Source: Dyella subtropica (GTDB lineage Bacteria > Pseudomonadota > Gammaproteobacteria > Xanthomonadales > Rhodanobacteraceae). From it: DNA of 64,000 nucleotides. The notes below the pieces were generated by a model. It was not told where the DNA came from and did not search any database. It saw only the letters and a list, made by a program, of their open reading frames with translations. The stretch lies in the NCBI RefSeq assembly GCF_026283965.1, contig NZ_JAPDPD010000018.1, positions 57,409 through 121,408 of the forward strand. The letters run 5' to 3'. The position numbers and the translations under genes were made by a program. Positions 23,001 through 30,142 of the stretch are shown here, in pieces. How positions within the stretch are numbered: the first letter of the stretch is position 1; each line of letters starts with the position of its first letter.

Positions 23001-23823
23001 GCGCGTGGATGGCGGCCATGCCGACCTCACGCCGGAAACTTCCACCACTGGCACGCACCGCGATGCCACCACGCTGAAGGTGCAGGTTGGCCTGGACGGC
23101 ACGGTACACGAAAGCGAGGCCGGTGTGCTCGTAGTGGGCGGCACCATGCAGTGGAGCAAGGCCGATTCCAACGTTGCTTCCACCTATGGCTTGGGTCAGG
23201 TCAAGACCACCGGCTACGGTATCGGCGGCACGCTCACCTGGTACGGCGCGGGTGGTTTCTACGTCGACGCGCAGGCGCAGTGGAACCGTTACGATACCGA
23301 TCTGGCGTCGCGCACGCTGGCTCGCCTGCTAGCTGATGGCAACAAGGGGACGGGCCATAACTTCGGCCTCGAAGCTGGCCAGAAATTCGTGCTGAGCGAT
23401 TGCTGGTCGTTGGTTCCACAGGGCCAGCTGGTGTATTCATCGGTGCGCTTCGATAACTTTGTCGATCCCTACGGTGCGGCAGTGCGACGCCAGGAGGGTG
23501 ACAGCCTGCTCGCTCGCGCCGGTCTTGCCGTGGACCGCGAGAATGAATGGCGCAGCGACAACGGCAGCATGACGCGCTTGCACATCTACGGCATCGCCAA
23601 CCTCTATTACGACTTCTTCGATGGCACCAAGGCCGGCGTGTCGGGCGTCGGCCTCGTCAGCGAGGACGCGCCGCTGTGGGGCGGCGTTGGCCTTGGCGGC
23701 TCCCTCAACTGGAACAGCGGCCGCTACCGGCTATACGGCGAAGCTCTCACGCAGACCAGTCTGCAGCACTACGGCGACAGCAGTTCGTACGGCGTGAAAA
23801 TAGGCTTCCGTATGAGCTGGTGA
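20023..23823 (+). CDS. Type Va autotransporter with PATR-repeat beta-helix passenger
   Basis: 1266 aa from the ATG at 20023. In-frame alternatives are TTG 20017, best placed for the GAGGAAG site, and ATG 19999 or 19945. An extended basic leader precedes the hydrophobic core ITMALAIACVLPTSAMA. The passenger starts with Gly-rich beta-helix turns (NNGHIIGGG, NYGTIEGG, NYGQIRGG). From about residue 385 it carries four to five autotransporter-associated beta-strand repeats, each with an NTYTGGTTI-like turn and GTLQLGNGG. The C-terminal 280 residues form the 12-strand barrel starting near AWVRVDGGHADL and ending GVKIGFRMSW. No protease or lipase motif is visible, so adhesion or aggregation is the likely role. 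It is a single-gene unit with its own terminator. Confidence 0.93.
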   Translation: MKRKGSAVESHNTCKGELLACITMALAIACVLPTSAMADTYPVVDGGSFTNAVYLANSLTGVSSTILLQNDIALLTPSSSLPTLVNPLIIDTGTHALTGTLSFLDTGAPLTIAGTFHGVDAGSMAGANMGGAGILTQSTTLSSSIINNGHIIGGGASTALPGAAVTLASTTFVNNGTLTGGLSTGSVTGGSGAVVQSGSSMTNYGTIEGGSSQLGIGGIGIDMGASGTSQTLVNYGQIRGGASISGAGGSSRGVGLIVRSGTNLISNAGAMEGGVVIVGNAAITLINSGVIRSDTGSPYAIAVAFGVTAPLTLELHAGSVIAGIVSATGSTNDTLRLGGNTDATFDVSQVGRFIGNYQGFEQFQKTGTSTWSLVGKGTDSTPWNVQQGTLQVGSGGTSGSFIGDATLASGATLAFNRIDAFTFANNISGTGSVSQMGAGIATLSGTNSYTGGTTIASGTLRVGSDANLGNAAGGIIFTGGVLNTSADMATARSIALNGNGTFFTDSGTTLTLNGVVGGNGGLAKAGAGALVLSKANTYTGGTTINAGELRIASDTSLGAAAGGVAFTGGTLHTTTDITTSRAMNLSGTATFLTEAGTTLTLDGPVTGSGSMTKAGDGTLVLGGGSGYTGGSSISAGTLQLGNGGASGSIAGDIVDNATLAFDRTDTLIVASTISGGGALMQNGSGTVILTGNNTYGGVTTIGTGALQLGNGGASGGIAGNVVDNGTLVLNRSDNVTFAGTISGSGSVVQAGTGATVFNGMHTYIGTTTIEAGQLAVNGSITSPVMVSAAGTLGGSGTIVGNVTNAGTVAPGNSSGTLTVKGNYIGQGGTLQIEAALGGDNAATDRLIVMGDTSGSTHVKILKTGEQGAPTLKGVKVVDVRGASNGAFELVGDYMFQGEPAIVSGAYAYRLYKNGVSTPNDGDWYLRSSLNSPTDAHSPAPLYAPSVPLYESYAAVLQQLNGLDTLQQRVGNRDFTRQARMQDASVDNTSAAWVRVDGGHADLTPETSTTGTHRDATTLKVQVGLDGTVHESEAGVLVVGGTMQWSKADSNVASTYGLGQVKTTGYGIGGTLTWYGAGGFYVDAQAQWNRYDTDLASRTLARLLADGNKGTGHNFGLEAGQKFVLSDCWSLVPQGQLVYSSVRFDNFVDPYGAAVRRQEGDSLLARAGLAVDRENEWRSDNGSMTRLHIYGIANLYYDFFDGTKAGVSGVGLVSEDAPLWGGVGLGGSLNWNSGRYRLYGEALTQTSLQHYGDSSSYGVKIGFRMSW

Positions 23824-23832
23824 TGGATAGGA

Positions 23833-23870
23833 TCGGGCGCACAGTTGTATGCGCCCGACCTCCATTTTTT
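23833..23870 (+). terminator. Terminator of the autotransporter gene
   Basis: TCGGGCGCA/TGCGCCCGA perfect 9 bp stem with an eight-base loop, then CCTCCATTTTTT. Ten bases past the stop codon. Confidence 0.85.
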
Positions 23871-23924
23871 ACGAAGGTTTTTTTACGGTTGGCGGTTTCA
23901 ACCTCCAAGTGCATCAGCCGGTAC

Positions 23925-24745
23925 CAAGCCATCGCGGGCCTTGATGTAGTGCTCGAAGAACACTTCGGCCGGCGAACGCAAGCCGAGCGTCTTGCAGGGC
24001 CGGGTGTCGAGTTCCCAGGCGACGGCGTCCAGCTGCGCCTGACTGTGCACGGACAGATCGGTGCCCTTGGGAAAATACTGGCGTAACAGGCCGTTGGTGT
24101 TCTTAGCGAAGTCGCGCTGCCAGGGGCTGTGCGTAGATGGCCAAACCGGTCCGCTCGCTCAACGTGTGATGCAAAGCCATCTCCTTGCCCTGATCGTGGG
24201 TCAGCGTCTTGCGCATCGCTTCGGGCAACGGCATGAACGTACGGGCGAAGCCCTCCAGCACGCCCAGCGCGGTGCTGTCCTCCACCTTGACCAGCATTGT
24301 TAACAGGCTATGGTGGCGCGCCAGGGTGCTGATCGCCGAGCGGCTATGGGCGCCGATGATCAGGTCCCCTTCCAATGCCCCGGGAGCAAACGCTCGTTGG
24401 CCTCGGGTGGGCGCAGGTGAATGCGCTGGGCAGATCCGGCAAGCGGTCGCGGGTCTCGTCGCCTTGGCGCGTCCCCCGGGCCTGCCGAAGTAGCCCGATG
24501 AGCTGGCGACGCAATTCGCTCCGGGGCATCGCGTAGATCGCGGTGTAGATCGTTTCGTGGGACACCCGGCATGGCTGATTGCTCGGGATAGCGCTCCTTG
24601 AGTGTGTCGGCGATTTGCTCAGGCGACCAGCGCAGCCGCAACCGCGAGTGCACATGGGCCCATAACGCACCTTGCCGGTGCAGCTTGGGGGGGGCTGGCT
24701 GACGTTGCAGACGACGAGCCTGCTAGCCCGCGCGATGCACGTCGT
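23925..24745 (-). pseudogene. IS30-family transposase remnant
   Basis: Minus-strand coding pieces in different frames together give a near-full IS30 transposase. From N to C they are WAHVHSRLRLRWSPEQIAD with LKERYPE (24.6 kb), SHETIYTAIYAMPRSELRRQ, then EGDLIIGAHSRSAI, TLTHDQGKEMALH, and finally NGLLRQYFPKGTDLSVHS with AVAWELDTRP and EVFFEHYIKA (24.1-23.93 kb). At least three frameshifts and loss of the N-terminal helix-turn-helix make it non-functional. The DDE pieces are recognisable (GDLI, HDQGKEM). No clear terminal inverted repeats remain. It inserted between the autotransporter and a second decayed gene. Confidence 0.85.
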
Positions 24746-24809
24746 AGCCGCCAGCGATTAAACAGATAGTGCTCTCCTGCGGCGCGGGTGGCGATAGGGT
24801 TGGGGAGCC

Positions 24810-25740
24810 ATGGTAGGCGGTGTCGATCATGGTGCGGTGATATTCAACGTCACTGAGGTGGGCAGCCTTACGCCGCGCTATGCATCCATGGCAGTAATGT
24901 CATGCGGCATTGTGATTCTCGACCTGCTGCAGTCGTCGGCCGCGATGGTCATCAGTACGGTGCTGATCTCGCCGTTGATGGGGCCGATTGTGCAGTTGGG
25001 CTTCTTTCTGTGCGTGGTGGATTTCCGCCTGATGCGGCGTGCCCTGTTGGCGCTGGTTGTGGGCGTCGGCCTGGCTCTGCTTATCGCGATCTGCTTTGTC
25101 TGGGTGTCGCCGCTGCGCGAGCCGACCTGCGAGATTCTGGCGAGAACGCGGCCTACCTTGTTCGACTTGCTGGTGGCAGTGTTCTCCGGCGTGGCTGGTG
25201 GTTATGTGGTGATCACCCGCAAGGGTGAGGCCATCGTCAGCGTGGCAATTGCTACGGCGTGAATGCCGCCGCAGGCCGTGGGCGATATGCATATCGCTGG
25301 CGGCGCGTTCTTCCTGTCTATGACCAATCTTCTGGCGATTGCGTTGAGCGATCACTTTGATCGCCTATTGGTACGGCTTCGGCATCGACAATTCGCCGCG
25401 ACATACAGCGTGGCAGGAGGGCGTGATCGTGGTGACCTTTCTTCTACTCGCCATTCCGCTTGGTTTGGTTCTGCACTACATCGCTGATGCAAATGCAGGC
25501 GGGCATAGATGTTGCCTCACGCATCCACGATCTCTCGCTGCGGCAGCTTGGCGAAGTCTCTATCGACGACATGGAGCGCAAAGTTGTGCTCCATGTCGCC
25601 CACGGCATCCATTTGGACAAGGTGGATAGGCAGGCGCAAGTCACCGCACTGGAGCATGCCGACCCGGGCTGGCATATCGAGCTCGTCCCAGCACTACCCG
25701 ATCGCGAAACCAGCACGTCCGGGGGAGCGCCGGCAGAGAT
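24810..25740 (+). pseudogene. DUF389-family membrane protein, frameshifted
   Basis: The first frame (24810-25262) encodes an N-terminally truncated DUF389 (TIGR00341-type) protein with ISPLMGPIVQLGFFLCVVDF, SPLREPTCEILARTRPTLFDLL and FSGVAGGYVVITRKGEAIVSVAIATA. That motif should run on directly into MPPQAV, but a stop and frame change occur there. Continuation pieces are GDMHIAGGAFFLSMTNLLAIALS and, in another frame, WYGFGIDNSPRHTAWQEG with FLLLAIPLGLVLHYIAD. A third frame continues DVASRIHDLSLRQLGEVSID and carries the soluble C-terminal domain. The family is of unknown function. The N-terminal domain is missing next to the IS30 remnant, suggesting insertion or deletion decay. Confidence 0.8.
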
Positions 25741-25833
25741 GCAAGGCCGCCCAAGCCGAACGGCTCCGAACCCGGTCATGCGTCGTGACGTTGCGATAGG
25801 CACAGCGCGGCGGCCTCCGCCTGCCATATGGGT

Positions 25834-26490
25834 TCAGGAGATTTCGGGTGGTGGTACCAGTCCCACTTCAGCCGCGAATTTAAACAAGTCGGCATCGGAG
25901 CTAATGCCTAGCTTCGCCATGGCGTTTACCTTCTGTGTACTCACGGTCTGCTTGCTTCGATCCAGGCGCCTGGCAATGTCCGTGATGCTGTTGCCGGCTA
26001 CATAGAGCGAGATCACTTCCGTCTCGCGTGCCGACAACTTGGTGATGGGCGCGCCGCCCGACAACGATTGCACGATGGTGGCGATACTCGGTGAGAAATA
26101 CCGGCGCCCCACATGCGCTGCCTGCACGGCAGCGGCGACGTGCGAGATGTCATCGGCTTTGCTGAGCAGGTGATCAATGCCCCTGGCGAGCAAGGTCCGT
26201 ATCAACACCGGCTTGTCGATGGCGGTGATCACTACGATGGCGAGTTCCGGGTAGCGCCCGGCAAGGAAGGAAAGCAGGTTCAGGCCGTCGCCGTGGCTGC
26301 CGCCGGGCATGGCGTAGTCGGTCACCAGCACGTGGCACGGGTGTTCATCCAGCAGGGCGACCAGTTCGGACGAGTTTCGTGCGGAACCCACACGGCGGAT
26401 GGTTGGGATGTCATCCAGCGCAGCTTCCATGCCCAGCCGAATCACCGGATGATCATCGGCGATGGCGACGCGAATGTGTTTGCTATCCAT
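25834..26490 (-). CDS. RcsB-like response regulator (REC-LuxR HTH)
   Basis: 218 aa from the ATG at 26490; the upstream frame extension is not homologous. Receiver domain residues 5-125 with acidic pair ADDHP, phospho-acceptor Asp58 in VTDYAMPGG, and a Lys in LLSKADD. The SHGDGLNLLSFL segment after the phosphorylation site and the LuxR domain (LSARETEVISLYVAGNSITDIARRLDRSKQTVSTQK) match the RcsB subfamily rather than NarL generally. It is divergent from a second RcsB-like gene and lies 2.2 kb from a fimbrial operon, with two RcsC-like kinases on its far side. It likely regulates those surface structures. Confidence 0.9.
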   Translation of the reverse strand: MDSKHIRVAIADDHPVIRLGMEAALDDIPTIRRVGSARNSSELVALLDEHPCHVLVTDYAMPGGSHGDGLNLLSFLAGRYPELAIVVITAIDKPVLIRTLLARGIDHLLSKADDISHVAAAVQAAHVGRRYFSPSIATIVQSLSGGAPITKLSARETEVISLYVAGNSITDIARRLDRSKQTVSTQKVNAMAKLGISSDADLFKFAAEVGLVPPPEIS

Positions 26491-26662
26491 GATGATCGCT
26501 AATGTTGGGTCCAAGGAAGACGCCGCCCCGCCAACTGGCATGGCGAGAGCGGCCGTAGTATATCGACACGTCGGGCGCAATGATGGCCCGTGAGCATCGG
26601 GCGCCGCCTCGTGACAAACGCGGTTACCATCGCATGGCGACAGAACGCCAAGGAGCATGCAT

Positions 26663-27352
26663 TTGACCATTCGGGTTGCGATTGCCGACGACCATCCGAC
26701 CATGCTGGCCGGGATGGAGCACTTAATGGCTGGATTCGCGGGCATGACGGTTATTGGGCTGGTGACGGATTCCACCCAGCTGGTCCAACTGCTGGGAAGC
26801 CAGAGCTGCGATGTCGTAATCACCGACTTCTCGATGCCCAAGGGGCGCTACGGCGATGGCATCTCGTTGCTGCGGTTTCTACAGCGTCGGTTCCCCTTGG
26901 TGAGACTGGTTGTGCTTACCGGCGTCGAAAGCGAAACGGTGCTGCGTAGCATTCTTGCCATCGACGTCAGAGTCATCGTCAGCAAGTCAGACGACTATGC
27001 CTGCCTGGAAACGGCCATCCATCGGGCGCGTGATAAGCAGGATTTTCTTTCGCCAGACATAGAACGCATCTTGCAGGCCGCGTCAGCCAGCGGTGCGCTC
27101 GCGCCTGAAGCAGGTGGACAGCTCAGCAAGCGCGAAACGGAAGTGATGCGGCTCTTTGCGGAGGGTCTCTCGGTGTCGCAGATCAGTGAGCGGATTGGTC
27201 GTAGCCGCAAGACGGTTAGCGCACAGAAAGTCACCGGGATGAAGAAACTGGGCCTGCAGCGCGATGCGGATATATTCCGATACGCGGTGGCCCACGGCCT
27301 CGTTCAGGCATCGGAGTCAGCACGTAGCGGCGCGAAAGAAGCCGACGAATAG
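26663..27352 (+). CDS. RcsB-like response regulator (REC-LuxR HTH), second copy
   Basis: About 229 aa. The ATG at 26657 lies one base after AAGGAG, too close to be used, whereas the TTG at 26663 has ideal spacing and leads straight into TIRVAIADDHP. Asp55 in VITDFSMPKG is the phospho-acceptor, followed by RYGDGISLLRFLQRRFP, which is very close to the E. coli RcsB segment. The LuxR domain is LSKRETEVMRLFAEGLSVSQISERIGRSRKTVSAQK. Paralogous to the divergent neighbour. The 170 bp between them should contain both promoters, possibly cross-regulated. A GGGTCAT/ATGACCC stem about 100 bp downstream may end its transcript. Confidence 0.9.
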   Translation: MTIRVAIADDHPTMLAGMEHLMAGFAGMTVIGLVTDSTQLVQLLGSQSCDVVITDFSMPKGRYGDGISLLRFLQRRFPLVRLVVLTGVESETVLRSILAIDVRVIVSKSDDYACLETAIHRARDKQDFLSPDIERILQAASASGALAPEAGGQLSKRETEVMRLFAEGLSVSQISERIGRSRKTVSAQKVTGMKKLGLQRDADIFRYAVAHGLVQASESARSGAKEADE

Positions 27353-27508
27353 TGTGATGTGCGTCGCCGAATCGCGCAAAGATGTGCTATCGCGCGCCGA
27401 TTAGGCGCTGTCCCATAGTCCTCTTCTCCACTCGTCCCTAGGCTTTTGAAAAACGGGTCATTTAGGCATGACCCACATAAAAAAACGCCGCGCTGTAGGT
27501 GCAAGGAC

Positions 27509-27715
27509 GTGGAAGAAATCAACGAGGCAGAGGTCTCACTGCTATTGCTAGGCTTCTGTAGCCTGAGCAAGGCGGAGCAGAGCCTTTTCGTTGATGGATT
27601 GAACGGGTTCCTGTTTGTGTCCCCTGGCAAACGTCGCCAGTTAATCGAGCGGTGGAAGCGGATCAGCAAGGCCGAAAACGCCAAGAGCATGCTCCGTTTG
27701 CGAGAAGACGCTTAG
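27509..27715 (+). CDS. Small acidic-to-basic hypothetical protein
   Basis: About 68 aa if read from the GTG at 27509; the open frame extends back to 27446 but that part lies over a hairpin and looks non-coding. The protein has a hydrophobic amphipathic N-terminus (AEVSLLLLGFCSLSKAEQSLFVDGLNGFLF) and a basic C-terminus (SPGKRRQLIERWKR). Leu/Phe spacing and codon bias look coding. It sits between the second RcsB-like regulator and the remains of a third. I do not recognise the family. The ribosome binding site (AAGGA) is unusually close to the GTG, so the start is uncertain. Confidence 0.45.
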   Translation: MEEINEAEVSLLLLGFCSLSKAEQSLFVDGLNGFLFVSPGKRRQLIERWKRISKAENAKSMLRLREDA

Positions 27716-27804
27716 CGCTTCTCTTTCCCCCTGTGTGCAGGGAAAGACTGAGGAGGGGGCGAGCCATCTCGTTGCCGGCAAACGACAGCGCTCGGAGTGA
27801 AGTC

Positions 27805-28215
27805 GTGATTCCCCGCATCCTTCTCGCAAGCGACCCTCCAGTCGCCCTCATAGGCATGGCCGATGTCATTACACAGGGCCGCGTTGTCATGGTGGCCGGT
27901 GAGGCAAGTGACATGGATGGCAGCATCTCCCGCAAACGGAGCCCTGAGATTGGATCGTCATCGATTTCCGCATGCCGCAATCCGACATGGCTGGCGGGCT
28001 CGCATGGTTGCAAGACATACGCACCGCATATCCGTTATTCCCATCGGTGGTCACGACCACCACAGGCGAGCCCGCCATCTATCACGCGATGCTCTCCACT
28101 GATGTAAATGCGCTCATCAGTAAATCGGACGACATCAAAGAAATCTGACAGGTCATCGAAGACGTACTGGCAGAAATACCTAACTCAGCACCGCGGTACT
28201 TTGCTCGATCGTTCG
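27805..28215 (+). pseudogene. Decayed third RcsB-like response regulator
   Basis: From the GTG at 27805 the frame gives IPRILLASDPPVALIGMADV and continues about 50 codons. A frame change near 27950 then yields IVIDFRMPQSDMAGGLAWL, TAYPLFPSVVTTTTGEPAIY, and VNALISKSDDIKEI followed by a stop and a few more related residues. Those match the acidic pocket (degenerate, ASDPP in place of ADDHP), the phosphorylation-site strand (VIDFRMP), the T-loop and the conserved SKSDD of the two intact neighbours. The DNA-binding domain is missing. This shows that the regulator was once triplicated or replaced. Confidence 0.7.
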
Positions 28216-28642
28216 GAGCGGGGCTCTGGGTTTCTAGTGGCTGCGATCGACGTGTCCAGGGTGTGAGCAACGCAGAATCGTCCGCACCCGGGAAAAAGTT
28301 TCGTCGATTGATGACATCGCAAACGCAATTTAAGCCGTGTCTGATGTTATGCGTTCGTTACGCTTTTTAGTCTATTCAGCAAGACGTAGCGGCACGAAAT
28401 CCGCGAATAACACAGGCGCATCGGCGCCTGCTTCGCAGTAACAGAACCAACTCCATAAGGTGAGACGACATCAGAAGGCGAAACCCTTCTGAGCGTTCCC
28501 TTGCGGCCGATATTCGGATCAAACGTGGTTTCTTTGGCGTTTGTTCCACCCTCTTTGTTGCCAGTTGCATGACGGGCGACGAAGGCGGTTCGCGTCCCCT
28601 GCGAACCTAACTGTTCAACAAACCCAATAAGGATTCCTTCCT
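28216..28642. promoter_or_regulatory. Long untranslated region upstream of the fimbrial operon
   Basis: About 430 bp with no gene and a lower GC content than the pilin gene. It contains two short stems: CAGGCGC/GCGCCTG near 28409-28426, and CAGAAGG/CCTTCTG near 28472-28491. The position implies the main fimbrial promoter and its regulator sites lie here. I could not define -35/-10 boxes or an unambiguous RcsB site. Confidence 0.4.
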
Positions 28643-29215
28643 ATGAAGCAGATCAAGCTTGCCTCCGCGATCGCACTCGCCATGGGCATCGCCGTGGTTG
28701 GTTCGGCCCAGGCCGCCTCCGGCGGCACCATCACCTTCACCGGCTCGGTGACCGACGCAACCTGTACGGTTTCGGGCGGTGCGGGCTCGGACGGTGGTAC
28801 CGGTAATTTCAGTGTGGCTCTCGACGAGGTGAATGCCAACCAGCTGGCAGCCGCTGGCGATACGGCCAACAAGAAGGCCTTCAGCGTGATCATCGGTGGC
28901 CCGGGTCAGGGCACCTGCACCGACGGCAAGGTGGCTTCGATGTCGTTCCTGCCGTCCAGCATCCATGTCGATGCAGCCACCGGCGCCCTGAAGAACGCCC
29001 TGACTGGCGAAGCCACCAACACCCAGGTCCAGCTGCTGGACGGCGGCGCCGCCGGCACGCCGATCAATCTGGCTGCTGGCACCTACGCCGCGACGGCGAC
29101 GATCGCCAACAACACGGCGACGATCCCGTTCTCCGTGCAGTACCTGGCCGTCAATGGCGCAGCGACCCCGGGTCTGGTCAGCACCAACGTCGTGTACGCG
29201 GTCACCTACAACTGA
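28643..29215 (+). CDS. Main fimbrial subunit (type 1-like pilin)
   Basis: 190 aa. Signal peptide of 24 residues ending GSAQA. The mature pilin has the canonical first strand GGTITFTGSVTDATCTV, with Cys paired to the Cys in GQGTCTDG. It ends in VVYAVTYN, with the penultimate Tyr that pilins need for chaperone binding. It is the first gene of a chaperone-usher cluster with a strong AAGGA site, and is followed by a perfect hairpin that may favour its high expression. Sequence differs from the four pilins further down, so it is the probable shaft (major) subunit. Confidence 0.9.
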   Translation: MKQIKLASAIALAMGIAVVGSAQAASGGTITFTGSVTDATCTVSGGAGSDGGTGNFSVALDEVNANQLAAAGDTANKKAFSVIIGGPGQGTCTDGKVASMSFLPSSIHVDAATGALKNALTGEATNTQVQLLDGGAAGTPINLAAGTYAATATIANNTATIPFSVQYLAVNGAATPGLVSTNVVYAVTYN

Positions 29216-29240
29216 TCGATCAGCACGCTTGCGTGACCCG

Positions 29241-29270
29241 CATCGACGGCCGTCTAGGCGGCCGTCGATG
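29241..29270 (+). promoter_or_regulatory. Intercistronic hairpin after the main pilin
   Basis: CATCGACGGCCG-TCTAGG-CGGCCGTCGATG, a perfect 12 bp stem without a T-run, in the 80 bp between pilin and chaperone. Such stems commonly protect the pilin mRNA or partly terminate, giving more pilin than chaperone and usher. Confidence 0.75.
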
Positions 29271-29295
29271 TCCTTCCCCCAAAAGCAGGTGATGT

Positions 29296-30042
29296 ATGAC
29301 GAACGTATTGCGCTATGCCATGGCGGGCTTGTTCCTCTGCACGGGCATCTTTGCCAGCCAGTCCGAAGCCACGGTGGTCGTCGGCGGCACGCGCGTGGTG
29401 TATCCCGCCGAGGGCAAAGAGGTCACGGTCAAGCTCACTAATCAAGGCAGCATGCCCGCGCTCGTACAGTTCTGGCTGGATGCCGGTGATGAGAAGTCGA
29501 TGCCCGACACTGCCAAGGTGCCGTTCTCGGTGTCGCCCCCCATTTTTCGCATGGAGCCAGGCAAGGGCCAGGCTGTGCGCGTGATGTACACCAAGGAACC
29601 CTTGCCGACGGATAAGGAATCGCTGTTCTGGGTCAACGTGCTCGAAGTGCCGCCGAAGTCGGCCGATGATGGCCGTAACCTGCTGCAGTTCGCCTTCCGT
29701 ACGCGCATCAAGCTGTTCTTCCGTCCCGCTGGCTTGCCGGGTGAAGTCAACGCCGCGCCGGAGAAACTGACCTGGACATTGGTCAACGGCGAAGGCGGTA
29801 AGGGTGTGGCCCTGCATGTCGCCAACCCGACCCCGTACTACGTCAACTTCGCGCATGTCGGCCTGAAGATCGGCGAACGAAGCGTGATGGAGAAGGGCGG
29901 CGGCATGGTGGCTCCCGGTGGCACCACCACCTTCCCCATCACGCACCTCGCCAGCCGGCCGAGTGGCGACGTGAAAGCGCAATTCGACGTCATCACGGAC
30001 TTCGGCGCCGTCAACACGATCGTGCAGCCACTGGCGCCGTAA
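29296..30042 (+). CDS. Periplasmic fimbrial chaperone 1 (PapD/FimC family)
   Basis: 248 aa with a signal peptide ending QSEA. Two immunoglobulin-like domains. Domain 1 has VGGTRVVYPAEGKEVTVKLTN (the conserved Arg of the subunit-binding cleft is in TRVVY), VPFSVSPPIFRMEPGKGQAVRVMY, and ESLFWVNVLEVPP. The second cleft Lys is in RTRIKLFFRP. It donates its G1 strand to pilins and delivers them to the usher. Lies between the main pilin and usher genes; two further chaperones occur at 36.2 and 37.2 kb. Confidence 0.95.
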   Translation: MTNVLRYAMAGLFLCTGIFASQSEATVVVGGTRVVYPAEGKEVTVKLTNQGSMPALVQFWLDAGDEKSMPDTAKVPFSVSPPIFRMEPGKGQAVRVMYTKEPLPTDKESLFWVNVLEVPPKSADDGRNLLQFAFRTRIKLFFRPAGLPGEVNAAPEKLTWTLVNGEGGKGVALHVANPTPYYVNFAHVGLKIGERSVMEKGGGMVAPGGTTTFPITHLASRPSGDVKAQFDVITDFGAVNTIVQPLAP

Positions 30043-30142
30043 GCGCCCGTGGCTCCCACCGATACCAAAAAGTTTTGTGAAGGTCGCGCACGGCGCGGCC
30101 CGTCATCACGGTTGATCCGTGTCATTGCAGGAGAGGTTCCGT

